From an uncultured Bacteroidales bacterium (lineage in GTDB: Bacteria; Bacteroidota; Bacteroidia; Bacteroidales; Paludibacteraceae): a DNA stretch of 64,000 bases. Location of the stretch: assembly GCA_902800525.1 (NCBI GenBank), contig CADCEV010000014.1, positions 1 to 64,000 of the forward strand, given 5' to 3'. Made by a program: the position numbers and the translations under genes. Of the stretch, positions 1 to 8,290 are shown piece by piece (positions within the stretch are counted from its first letter, which is position 1; every line of letters begins with the position of its first letter). The notes below the pieces were generated by a model that saw only the letters and a list, made by a program, of their open reading frames with translations, made no database searches and was not told the DNA's origin.

Positions 1-323
1 TAAAGAACGGTCACTCCTGCGGAACGTATCTGACGGGTACTCACCGCACCGCTCCGACCTCCAATCCGACCTGTACGCGTCTGTACATCCGCGAGGCGGG
101 CTCCTACGACCGCACCACGCCGCTCGGAGCTGATGAGCTCAAGGCACGTGCCCGCTTCCAAACCGTAGCCGGTATGGTCAAGGCGCGTAAGAACGACCTG
201 AGCCACATGTCCGAGGACCAAGTCAACTTCGCTGCACAGAAGGATCTTGCCGGCGGCTGCCCCACCATGAAAAAGTACCTCTGGAAGATCTGTGGTGCTG
301 AATATGATCAGCAGCACGGGTAA
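1..323 (+). CDS. C-terminal part of an unrecognised protein
   Basis: An open frame runs from the window edge (codons in phase with position 3) to TAA at 321-323, giving about 106 residues. It is rich in Thr, Arg and Lys, contains three well-spaced Cys residues near the start of the visible part, and ends with the run LWKICGAEYDQQHG. I do not recognise the family and cannot see the N-terminus. It is called coding because the frame stays open with normal codon use and stops just before a good terminator hairpin. Function unknown. Confidence 0.6.
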   Translation, partial: KNGHSCGTYLTGTHRTAPTSNPTCTRLYIREAGSYDRTTPLGADELKARARFQTVAGMVKARKNDLSHMSEDQVNFAAQKDLAGGCPTMKKYLWKICGAEYDQQHG

Positions 324-336
324 AAAACAAAACAAG

Positions 337-364
337 CAAAAAGCGTCCTTTGGGGCGCTTTTTG
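337..364 (+). terminator. Rho-independent terminator
   Basis: A 12-bp stem (337-348 with 353-364, one G-T pair) closes a TTTG loop, with a T-rich 3' arm. It lies 13 bases after the stop of the first partial gene and should end that transcript. Confidence 0.75.
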
Positions 365-370
365 TTTTGG

Positions 371-400
371 TTTGACTTGGTTTGACTTTGTTTGACATCG
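371..400 (+). repeat. Three decamer repeats (TTTGACTTGG type)
   Basis: Three successive 10-bp units beginning TTTGAC (371-380, 381-390, 391-400). They lie between a terminator and the next promoter and resemble other short-unit tandem repeats in this window. No coding role is seen. Confidence 0.6.
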
Positions 401-478
401 TTAACCACTTCAAACCATTTTCCAACCTTCTCAAACATCCCCAATAATAGGGAATTCTTCCTGTAATTGGAGAGAAAA

Positions 479-510
479 TTTGCATATGTCAGTTTTTTTT
501 TGTACCTTTG
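479..510 (+). promoter_or_regulatory. Bacteroidetes-type promoter for the first TonB receptor
   Basis: TTTG at 479-482 and TACCTTTG at 503-510, separated by 20 bp, match the Bacteroidetes -33/-7 consensus. The -7 box overlaps the left arm of an inverted repeat, GTACCTT (502-508) with AAGGTAC (527-533), that could be an operator. Confidence 0.75.
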
Positions 511-541
511 CACCCGTTTTTGATTTAAGGTACATAATTCA

Positions 542-2872
542 ATGAAAAAGATAATTATACTCCTATTTATATTTGCGTCGGTGTGTGCGTATGCGCAAGT
601 GAGCGGCGTGGTGTTGGATGATCATGGCGAACCGCTGGTAGGCGCGAACGTCTATTGGGCGAATACAAGCACCGGTGTTGCGACAGATTTCGAGGGGCAG
701 TTTACGATCATGCCGGTGAAAGGCACGAACCGTCTGGTGGCATCTTTCGTGGGCTGCCATAACGATACGCTCACGGTGCTGAACCGTCAGCCGCTGACGA
801 TCGTGTTGGTGGATGAGACGGTGCTGGACGAGGTGACGATCACGGAACGCCGTATGGGGGTGCTCAAAAGTCGCACTTCCGCTTTTGACACGGAGACGAT
901 CGGTACGGAGGAGTTATGCCGTGCCGCATGCTGTAACCTCTCCGAGGCGTTTGAGACGAATGCGTCGGTGGATGTAGCTTATGCCGATGCGGCTACGGGC
1001 GCCAAACAGATCCGTCTGCTCGGTCTGAGCGGCACGTACGTGCAGTTGATCCAGGAGAACACACCGGCGGTGCGGGGACTGGCGCAGAACTTCGGTTTGG
1101 AGTATATACCCGGCTCATGGATGAGTTCGATACAGGTCAGCAAAGGAACGTCCTCGGTCATCAACGGCTATGAGGCTACCTCCGGTCAGATCAACGTGGA
1201 GCTGCTCAAACCGCAGACGCAAAACCCCTTCTCCTTGAACCTCATGGTCAATTCCGAGACCATGGCGGAGGCGAATATCATGGGCGGTTGGAAAATCCCG
1301 CTCAAGGACGATGAGGAGGAAGAAGAGCACGAGCATCATCACCATGAGGAGGGCGAACATTGTCATCACCAATCGCTCTATACCGGCATTATGGCGCATT
1401 ATACCGGCTCGTACCACGCGATGGACGAGAACCACGATACGTTTGCCGACATGCCGAAGATACAGAATGCTAACTTGGCGAACCGCTGGTTCTACAAACA
1501 CGGCGATTATACGTTTCAGGCTTTTGCCCGCGGGCTCTTTGACCGTCGCCGCGGAGGACAAATCACCCATCAGTCCACCCCCGTCACCAATCCGTACCTC
1601 ATCAACCTCAACACCTGGCGTGTGGAAGGGTTCATGAAGAACGGCTACGTCTTTGACGACGAGTCCGGCTCGTCGGTGGCGGTGATAGCGGCGGTCAGTT
1701 ACCACGACCTGGACAACACCTATGGTCTGCGGAACTGGAAAGCGAACCAGCTCAACGCGTACCTCAACGCGATCTGTCAGCTCAATTTCGAGGGCGGGGG
1801 ACTGATCGACAATGATCATCGTCTCTCTACCGGCCTCTCCGTCAATTACGACCGCTACAACGAGGATCTCTCAATTATCAATTCTCAATTATCAACTGTC
1901 AATTTTAACCGTCAGGAGCTAACGCCGGGTATCTTTGCCGAATACAGCTACACGTATGCCGAGACGCTGTCGTTGGTAGCCGGTGTCCGTGCGGATTATT
2001 CCACGCGGTACGGTTTCTTCGCTACGCCTCGGGCTAACGTGCGTTATTCGCCCTTTGAATGGTGGACGCTGCGCGCTTCTGCCGGTTTGGGTTATCGTTC
2101 GCCGAACGTCATTGCCGATAATGCGTTCATGCTGCCTTCGAGCCGCACGCTGCACCTGAACTCCGTGGCGCAGGAACGGGCGGCGAACACAGGTATCAGC
2201 ACGACCTTCTATATCCCCGTGGGCAGCAAGCAACTCCAACTCTCCGCGGAGTATTACTACACCCATTTCTTCAATTCCGTCATTGTCGATCTCGACCGCG
2301 ACAAACATGCGGTCTATATCTATAATCAGTCCGACATGCCGGGTGCCAAGTCGTTTGCCCACAGCGCGCAGGTGGAAGCATCGATGGAGGTGCTGAGGGG
2401 CTGGACATGGACGGCGGCTTTCCGTTGGACGGACGTGGAGCAGACCACTGTCGATGCCGAGGGCAATGCGCGGCTACGCATCAAACCGCTCACGAACCGC
2501 TTCAAAGGCGTGATCACCACGTCTTATCAGACGCCGCTCAAGAAATGGCAGTTTGACGTCACGGCGCAGTTTAACGGCATCAGCCGAATGCCGGACGGCT
2601 TTGTGCCCATGGCTGACATGGCAGGGGGCTTGAAGAACCCGCGCCCCGTGACCTGGTATCCGCAACTCATGGCGCAGGTGACCAAGTATTTCCGTACATG
2701 CAGCCTCTATCTCGGAGCAGAAAACATGACGAACTTCCGCCAGTTTAATCCCATCATCGGCGCGGATGCTCCTTTCGGTCCTGACTTCGACGCCTCCATG
2801 GCATGGGGTCCCACCGCCGGATGGAAAGTGTATCTCGGTTTCCGGTACGACCTCGAAAAGCCCGAAGAATGA
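542..2872 (+). CDS. TonB-dependent receptor with His-rich loop
   Basis: This is a 776-residue outer-membrane active-transport receptor. A signal peptide covers residues 1-18. A carboxypeptidase-regulatory-like beta domain follows (about 20-95), then a plug domain (about 105-215) and a long Tyr/Trp-rich beta-barrel ending near the C-terminus. Residues about 257-275 form an extreme acidic and His-rich stretch with about nine His, likely an extracellular or periplasmic loop that binds metal. No SusD partner follows, so it is not a glycan SusC system. Metal, metal-chelate or haem uptake is inferred only from the loop. Codons at 1871-1905 are made of heptamer repeats, giving residues about 444-455. 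It shares its leader sequence with the next receptor gene. Confidence 0.85.
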   Translation: MKKIIILLFIFASVCAYAQVSGVVLDDHGEPLVGANVYWANTSTGVATDFEGQFTIMPVKGTNRLVASFVGCHNDTLTVLNRQPLTIVLVDETVLDEVTITERRMGVLKSRTSAFDTETIGTEELCRAACCNLSEAFETNASVDVAYADAATGAKQIRLLGLSGTYVQLIQENTPAVRGLAQNFGLEYIPGSWMSSIQVSKGTSSVINGYEATSGQINVELLKPQTQNPFSLNLMVNSETMAEANIMGGWKIPLKDDEEEEEHEHHHHEEGEHCHHQSLYTGIMAHYTGSYHAMDENHDTFADMPKIQNANLANRWFYKHGDYTFQAFARGLFDRRRGGQITHQSTPVTNPYLINLNTWRVEGFMKNGYVFDDESGSSVAVIAAVSYHDLDNTYGLRNWKANQLNAYLNAICQLNFEGGGLIDNDHRLSTGLSVNYDRYNEDLSIINSQLSTVNFNRQELTPGIFAEYSYTYAETLSLVAGVRADYSTRYGFFATPRANVRYSPFEWWTLRASAGLGYRSPNVIADNAFMLPSSRTLHLNSVAQERAANTGISTTFYIPVGSKQLQLSAEYYYTHFFNSVIVDLDRDKHAVYIYNQSDMPGAKSFAHSAQVEASMEVLRGWTWTAAFRWTDVEQTTVDAEGNARLRIKPLTNRFKGVITTSYQTPLKKWQFDVTAQFNGISRMPDGFVPMADMAGGLKNPRPVTWYPQLMAQVTKYFRTCSLYLGAENMTNFRQFNPIIGADAPFGPDFDASMAWGPTAGWKVYLGFRYDLEKPEE
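1871..1905 (+). repeat. In-frame heptamer array in TonB receptor
   Basis: Five 7-bp units of the TCAATTA/TCAACTG type lie inside the coding sequence and are read as a Ser/Asn/Leu/Ile-rich insert in a barrel loop. Same family as the intergenic heptamer arrays. Confidence 0.75.
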
Positions 2873-2890
2873 TTTCTTTCGGGTTTTTTT
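2859..2890 (+). terminator. Terminator overlapping the receptor stop
   Basis: CCCGAAGAA pairs with TTCTTTCGGG (one bulge), followed by seven Ts. The hairpin begins inside the last codons of the first receptor gene, so the two receptor genes are probably separate transcripts. Confidence 0.65.
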
Positions 2891-2934
2891 ATCAAAAAGT
2901 GTCTTAAAAACTTGTGTATTTGCAAAAAAAGTTG

Positions 2935-2965
2935 TACCTTTGCACCTGTTTTTGATTTAAGGTAC
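2935..2965 (+). promoter_or_regulatory. Promoter -7 box and leader palindrome of second receptor
   Basis: TACCTTTG at 2935-2942 is the -7 element; the -33 region is weaker (cttg near 2911-2914). As before the first receptor, GTACCTT (2934-2940) faces AAGGTAC (2959-2965) across 18 bp, and the surrounding leader is almost identical to 502-545. Confidence 0.65.
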
Positions 2966-2973
2966 AAATTTCA

Positions 2974-5277
2974 ATGAAAAAAATACATTCTTTTTTAGTG
3001 TGCTTATGCGTCTTGCTCTCTGCTTTTACCATGGTGAATGCGGAGACATATAATTTTGATGCACACTTGACAGGTCACGTACTCGACGAGAAAACCGGCG
3101 ACCATATGCCGTATGTAACCGTCCAGTTAAAGGGCACGAATATAGGTACAGTAACGGACGAGAGCGGTCACTATTGGCTCAAAAACCTGCCTATCGGCAG
3201 GCAGATCATCGTCTTTTCCTATATGGGGTACGAGACCGTAGAATTACCGATCGTATTGGAAGAGGATAAGACCGTCGAACTCAAAGCGGTACTTCATGAG
3301 CAGTCGCAGATGTTGGAAAACGTAGTTGTTACAGCGAACCGTTACGCTACCAAACGTCAGGAGACCGCCACGATCGTCAATGTTCTCTCACCCAAACTTT
3401 TTGAGACCACCGCCGTGAGTTGTGTGGCGGACGCTCTCTCTTTCCAGCCCGGCTTGCGGGTGGATAACACCTGCTCCAACTGCGGTAAGACCGACCTCCG
3501 TATCAACGGTCTGCAAGGCCAATATACCCAGATCCTGATGGACAGCCGTCCTGTCTTCTCCTCCATGGCGTCCGTCTATGGTTTGGAGCAGGTACCGGCA
3601 GCGATGATCGACCGCATCGAGGTGATGCGAGGCGGCGGATCGGCGGTCTATGGCGCGAACGCCATCGGCGGCGTGGTGAACATCATTACCAAAGAGCCGG
3701 TGCGCAATTTCGTCAATATCTCCAATATCTCGAATATCAACGAACATGCCGGCTATGACATCAACACCGACCTCAATGCTTCGGTCATGAGCGAAAACCG
3801 CAAGATAGGTGCGTACATCTTTGCTACCCATCGTGCCCGCAGCGCCTACGACCGGGACTTGGACGGGTTCAGCGAAGTACCGCAACTGAGGGCTACTACC
3901 GCCGGTACACGCCTTTTCTTCAAGACCTCGGCATATAGCAAGATCACCGCCGAGTACCACCACACCACCGACTATCGCCGGGGAGGTAACAAACGCGATG
4001 AAGAGCCGCATAACGCGGACGTAGCGGAACAACTGCGCCATAACATAGACGCCGGTTCGCTCGCCTTCGATTGGTTTTCGGAGGATAACCGCCATTTCGT
4101 CTCCGCCTATTCGGCGATCCAGCATATAGGCCGCGAGAGCTATTTCGGTACGGGACAGGATCTCAATGCCTATGGTCGCAGCAAGGATCTGACTTCCAAC
4201 ACCGGTCTGCAATACCGTTTCTCGTACCCCTGCGGACCGATGAACGGCGACTTGACCGTGGGCGCTGAATACAACTACAACGGGCTGCATGACCGCATGC
4301 TGGGCTACAACCGCGATATTAACCAGAAGGTGCACGTGGTAGGAGCATACGCGCAGAACGAATGGAAAAACGAGGCATGGAGCGTGCTGGTCGGTGCGCG
4401 TGCGGAGAAGCACAACATGCTCCGGAACGTCGTGGTCAACCCTCGTGCAACCGTCCGTTATACCCCGATAGAGGGACTTGTCTTCCGCGCCGGTTACAGC
4501 AGCGGTTACCGTGCCCCACAGGCTTATGACGAGGACTTGCACGTAGCGGCTGTCGGCGGTGCGGTCTCGCTTATCACACTTGACCCGAACCTCAAACCCG
4601 AGTATTCGCATAGCGCTACTCTCAGTGCCGATTGGTATCGCCGTTTCGGGGGAGGGTGGGAGATAAACCTCACCGCAGAAGGATTCTACACCTATCTGCA
4701 AGACGTGTTCTTCCTCCGTGAGGACGGTCAGGACGCTGCCGGCAACATGCTCATTACGCGTACCAACGCCCCGGGAGCATGGGTCGGAGGACTGAACGTG
4801 GAGGGCAAGCTCGCGCTGCAATTATCCACCTTCAATTTCCAACTTTCCGCCGGTTATACCTACCAGCAGAGCCGTTATACGGTAGCCCAGCAATGGAGCC
4901 CGACCGTTGCCGCACAGACGCGTATGCTCCGCACCCCTGACAACTACGGCTATTTCCTCTTGGATATCAGTCCTCTGCACGATTTCACCATCTCCCTCAA
5001 CGGTAAAGCGACCGGCTCTATGCTCGTACCGCACTTTGCCGGATATATACCGCAGGATGAGGAAGTGAAAACCCCTTCTTTCTTTGATTTGGGACTCCGT
5101 CTGGCGTATGATATTCACCTCTATAAGCACTACTGCCTGGAGGTAAGTTGCGGCGTCAAAAACATCCTCGACCAATACCAGCGCGATATAGACAAAGGAA
5201 AAGACCGCGATGCCAATTACATCTACGGTCTTACCACTCCGCGTACGTATTTTGCGGGACTTAGGCTCAAATTATAA
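2974..5277 (+). CDS. TonB-dependent receptor
   Basis: A 767-residue outer-membrane receptor. It has a signal peptide (1-23), a carboxypeptidase-regulatory-like domain (about 30-110), then a classic plug whose end reads RIEVMRGGGSAVYGANAIGG, and a 22-strand-type barrel ending with a hydrophobic/aromatic C-terminus. A CxxC pair in the plug (residues about 167 and 170) sits at the position where related Bacteroidetes receptors of this type have a conserved CSNCG motif. There is no SusD gene after it. The shared leader with the upstream receptor suggests the pair is co-regulated. The substrate cannot be read from sequence; metal, siderophore or cobalamin-like ligands are possible. A weak heptamer-like stretch lies at 4819-4846. 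Confidence 0.85.
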   Translation: MKKIHSFLVCLCVLLSAFTMVNAETYNFDAHLTGHVLDEKTGDHMPYVTVQLKGTNIGTVTDESGHYWLKNLPIGRQIIVFSYMGYETVELPIVLEEDKTVELKAVLHEQSQMLENVVVTANRYATKRQETATIVNVLSPKLFETTAVSCVADALSFQPGLRVDNTCSNCGKTDLRINGLQGQYTQILMDSRPVFSSMASVYGLEQVPAAMIDRIEVMRGGGSAVYGANAIGGVVNIITKEPVRNFVNISNISNINEHAGYDINTDLNASVMSENRKIGAYIFATHRARSAYDRDLDGFSEVPQLRATTAGTRLFFKTSAYSKITAEYHHTTDYRRGGNKRDEEPHNADVAEQLRHNIDAGSLAFDWFSEDNRHFVSAYSAIQHIGRESYFGTGQDLNAYGRSKDLTSNTGLQYRFSYPCGPMNGDLTVGAEYNYNGLHDRMLGYNRDINQKVHVVGAYAQNEWKNEAWSVLVGARAEKHNMLRNVVVNPRATVRYTPIEGLVFRAGYSSGYRAPQAYDEDLHVAAVGGAVSLITLDPNLKPEYSHSATLSADWYRRFGGGWEINLTAEGFYTYLQDVFFLREDGQDAAGNMLITRTNAPGAWVGGLNVEGKLALQLSTFNFQLSAGYTYQQSRYTVAQQWSPTVAAQTRMLRTPDNYGYFLLDISPLHDFTISLNGKATGSMLVPHFAGYIPQDEEVKTPSFFDLGLRLAYDIHLYKHYCLEVSCGVKNILDQYQRDIDKGKDRDANYIYGLTTPRTYFAGLRLKL

Positions 5278-5283
5278 TAAGTT

Positions 5284-5320
<37 letters not shown>

Positions 5321-5360
5321 AAGTCTTCTAGTTGAAAGTCTTCTAGTATCAACTATCAAT

Positions 5361-5954
5361 TCACAATTTGCTGAATTCGCATCCGCAATATAGCTGGTTA
5401 TAGAAATTGTATTCTTTGAGCAAGGTGTTTCTTCGTTCCTGCAGTCCGTCTTTTCGCCAGTTCTGCGCCCAGAACTGCACCTTTGTCCCTTGTACATTGT
5501 CCCGTTGTACTTTCTCTTCCGCCGCTTTGCCGGCGGCATTGATCTGGTCTAAGTTCTTCCACCGCGAAGAAGCCAAGGTCGTGGCAAAAAACGGAATACC
5601 GGACTCCTGCGCTTTCTTCGCTGTCGCCAGCAGCCGGTGGTAGAAGCAGGCTTCGCATCGTCTGCCCCGTTCCGGCTCGTTCTCCAAGCCCGTTACAGCA
5701 CATAGCCAACTCTCGTGATTATAATCATCGTCTATCCAACGAATACCCAAACTCTCGGCATGCCGCTTGCTCTCGTTCTTGCGGATCTCATATTCCTCAC
5801 GCGGGTAGATATTGGGGTTAAAATAATAGATCGTCGGGGTGATCTCATGCGCCAAAAGCCATTCCACGATGGCACTCGAACATGGCGCACAACAGGCGTG
5901 CAATAACACGCGTGTACACCCCTCTGGAACTATAATTGCAGGTTGTTTACTCAT
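5361..5954 (-). CDS. queH: Epoxyqueuosine reductase QueH
   Basis: A 197-residue protein of the QueH (DUF208) family, which reduces epoxyqueuosine to queuosine in tRNA, the last step of Q modification. Visible family Cys motifs are HACCAPC (Cys21, 22, 25), RRCEACF (Cys100, 103) and a CGC near the C-terminus; these bind the iron-sulfur cluster and metal. Start: the frame is open further upstream to 6026, but that part overlaps the ffh promoter on the other strand, so ATG at 5954 (MSKQP) is chosen. The stop lies against a repeat-rich junction. It is transcribed divergently from ffh. Confidence 0.93.
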   Translation of the reverse strand: MSKQPAIIVPEGCTRVLLHACCAPCSSAIVEWLLAHEITPTIYYFNPNIYPREEYEIRKNESKRHAESLGIRWIDDDYNHESWLCAVTGLENEPERGRRCEACFYHRLLATAKKAQESGIPFFATTLASSRWKNLDQINAAGKAAEEKVQRDNVQGTKVQFWAQNWRKDGLQERRNTLLKEYNFYNQLYCGCEFSKL

Positions 5955-5980
5955 AATTCGACGCAAAATTACAAAAATAT

Positions 5981-6011
5981 TTTGATATATGCAAATTTTT
6001 TTGTACCTTTG
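5981..6011 (+). promoter_or_regulatory. Promoter of ffh operon
   Basis: TTTG at 5981-5984 and TACCTTTG at 6004-6011 with 19 bp between them, 47 bp before the ffh ATG. Confidence 0.75.
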
Positions 6012-6057
6012 CACCCAAATTGGCAAAATTGTAAATGATTAAATCATAAATGTCTTT

Positions 6058-7362
6058 ATGTTTGATAATTTAAGTGAACGATTAGAACGGTCTTTTAAGA
6101 TTTTAAAAGGTGAAGGCCGTATTACGGAAATTAACATCGCGGAGACCGTCAAAGACATCCGCAAAGCGCTGTTAGAGGCGGATGTAAACTACAAAACCGC
6201 AAAGCAGTTTACCGATCAGGTAAAAGAGAAAGCACTCGGACAGAACGTCATGACTTCCGTCCGTCCGGGGCAACTCATGGTGAAAATCACCCATGATGAG
6301 TTAGCAGCCCTCATGGGAGGCGAAGCGCAGGAAATCAACCTCAAAGGAAATCCGGCAATCATCCTCATGTCCGGTCTGCAAGGCTCCGGTAAAACGACTT
6401 TCGCGTCCAAATTGGCGAATTACCTCCAGACCAAGAAAGGCAAGAAAGTGATGCTGGTTGCCTGCGACGTCTATCGTCCTGCCGCAATAGAGCAGTTACG
6501 CGTTCTCGGTGAGCAGATCAACGCGAAAGTTTATACCGGCGAGAACGAATCGAACCCGGTGAAGAAAGCGCAGGACGCCATCGCCGAAGCCCGCAAGTTC
6601 GGCTACGACGTGGTGATCGTCGATACCGCCGGACGTCTTGCTGTGGATGAGCAAATGATGCAGGAAATAGCATCCATCAAGCAAGCTATTCAACCCACCG
6701 AGACCCTCTTTGTGGTCGATGCCATGACCGGTCAGGATGCAGTCAACACCGCTAAGGAGTTCAATGACCGCATTGACTTTGACGGCGTCGTACTGACCAA
6801 ACTCGACGGCGATGCACGAGGCGGTGCGGCACTCTCGATCCGTTCGGTGGTCGATAAACCGATCAAGTTCATCGGAACAGGCGAGAAAATGGAGGCGCTT
6901 GACGTCTTTCACCCTGCCCGTATGGCGGATCGTATTCTCGGTATGGGTGACGTCGTTTCGCTCGTTGAGCGCGCGCAAGAGCAGTATGACGAAGAGGAAG
7001 CACGGCGTATTTCCAAGAAGATCGCGAAGAACCAATTCGACTTCAACGACTTCATGGGGCAGCTTAATCAGATCAAGAAAATGGGTTCGATGAAAGACCT
7101 GATGGGAATGATCCCGGGTATGGACAAAGCCCTCAAAGGAGTCGAAGTGAGCGACGATGCGTTCAAACCCATCGAGGCGATGATCAACTCCATGACCCCG
7201 GCGGAGCGTGCGAACCCCTCGCTGCTTAACGGTAGCCGCAAAGCCCGTATCGTCAAAGGTGCCGGCGTGGATATTGTCACCCTCAACCGTTTCCTCAAGC
7301 AGTTCGACCAGACCTCCAAAATGATGCGTAAAGTGCAACAAATGACCGGCAAACGCAGATGA
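6058..7362 (+). CDS. ffh: Signal recognition particle protein Ffh
   Basis: The 434-residue SRP54 GTPase, which with 4.5S RNA targets nascent membrane proteins to FtsY and SecYEG. The N-domain starts MFDNLSERLERSFKIL. The G-domain has GLQGSGKTT (about 106-114), DTAGRL (about 192) and TKLDGDARGG (about 247). The Met-rich M-domain (about 325-430) includes the run MGSMKDLMGMIPGM. Length is normal. It begins an operon with folD, whose ATG overlaps the ffh stop by 4 bp. SRP RNA is not seen nearby. Confidence 0.97.
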   Translation: MFDNLSERLERSFKILKGEGRITEINIAETVKDIRKALLEADVNYKTAKQFTDQVKEKALGQNVMTSVRPGQLMVKITHDELAALMGGEAQEINLKGNPAIILMSGLQGSGKTTFASKLANYLQTKKGKKVMLVACDVYRPAAIEQLRVLGEQINAKVYTGENESNPVKKAQDAIAEARKFGYDVVIVDTAGRLAVDEQMMQEIASIKQAIQPTETLFVVDAMTGQDAVNTAKEFNDRIDFDGVVLTKLDGDARGGAALSIRSVVDKPIKFIGTGEKMEALDVFHPARMADRILGMGDVVSLVERAQEQYDEEEARRISKKIAKNQFDFNDFMGQLNQIKKMGSMKDLMGMIPGMDKALKGVEVSDDAFKPIEAMINSMTPAERANPSLLNGSRKARIVKGAGVDIVTLNRFLKQFDQTSKMMRKVQQMTGKRR

Positions 7363-8264
7363 TTCTTGATGGAAAACAAATAGCAGCGGATATTCGTGCG
7401 GAGTTAAAAGAGCAAGTCTCTGAACTTTTGGCACAAGGAAAACGTGCACCTAAACTCGCGGTGATTTTGGTGGGGCATAACCCCGCTTCGGAGACCTATG
7501 TGGCGAACAAAATCAAGGCGTGTCAGGAGGTCGGCATAGACGCAGAGAAAATTGCCTATGACGAAACGATCACCCAACAAACGCTTCTTACGGAGATCCA
7601 CCGGCTCAATAATGACCCTTCCATTGACGGCTTCATCGTCCAACTGCCGCTCCCGGAACACATCAATGAATCAGCCGTTCTTTCTGCGATTGATTTTCGC
7701 AAAGATGTGGACGGCTTGACGCCGGAGAATGTGGGACGCACGGTACAAGGATTGCCCTCGCTCGTTTCCGCAACGCCGAGAGGTATTCGCGAACTCTTGG
7801 CACGCTATAATATTGCTACGGAAGGCAAACACGTGGTGGTGATCGGTCGCTCGAACATCGTCGGCAAACCTATTGCGATGCTCCTGATGCAGCGTCCGTA
7901 TCTCTCCCTCCCCGGAATGAGTGCATCCTCCCTCGGAGACGCCACGGTCACGATCTGTCATTCCAAGACGCAGGATCTGGATGCAATCTGCCGTACAGCG
8001 GATATAATCATTGTAGCTGCAGGAAGTCCCAAACTGCTCACCGCGAACATGGTCAAAGAAGGTGTGGTAGTGATTGATGTCGGTATCAACAGGGTAGAGG
8101 ATCAGACCACGCCGCGCGGCTACAGGCTCGTCGGCGATGTGGATTTTGAGAACGTAGCGCCCAAAGCATCCTATATCACCCCTGTTCCCGGTGGCGTCGG
8201 ACCAATGACTATCGTCTCACTTCTGCAAAACACCCTCCAGGCTTACAAAGAAAATAATTTTTAA
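7359..8264 (+). CDS. folD: Methylenetetrahydrofolate dehydrogenase/cyclohydrolase FolD
   Basis: A 301-residue bifunctional enzyme that converts 5,10-methylene-THF to 10-formyl-THF for purine and formyl-Met synthesis. Diagnostic motifs are present: the YxxxK catalytic pair (Tyr47, Lys51), QLPLPEH, DVDGLTPENVG, the nucleotide-binding IGRSNIVGKP and the C-terminal PVPGGVGPMT. ATGA overlap with ffh indicates translational coupling. Heptamer AT-rich repeats fill the short gap to prfA. Confidence 0.97.
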   Translation: MILDGKQIAADIRAELKEQVSELLAQGKRAPKLAVILVGHNPASETYVANKIKACQEVGIDAEKIAYDETITQQTLLTEIHRLNNDPSIDGFIVQLPLPEHINESAVLSAIDFRKDVDGLTPENVGRTVQGLPSLVSATPRGIRELLARYNIATEGKHVVVIGRSNIVGKPIAMLLMQRPYLSLPGMSASSLGDATVTICHSKTQDLDAICRTADIIIVAAGSPKLLTANMVKEGVVVIDVGINRVEDQTTPRGYRLVGDVDFENVAPKASYITPVPGGVGPMTIVSLLQNTLQAYKENNF

Positions 8265-8288
8265 TTTTTAATTTATAATTTTTAATTT
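8255..8288 (+). repeat. Heptamer array (TAATTTT type)
   Basis: About five AT-rich 7-bp units span the folD stop and the gap to prfA. Same period as the CAATTAT and CAACTCT arrays. Confidence 0.6.
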
Positions 8289-8290
8289 CA

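Noticed and set aside
3388-4821. Long minus-strand frame (477 codons) inside the second TonB receptor
   Set aside because: It mirrors the receptor codons, has no family features and no promoter. The plus-strand receptor is well supported.
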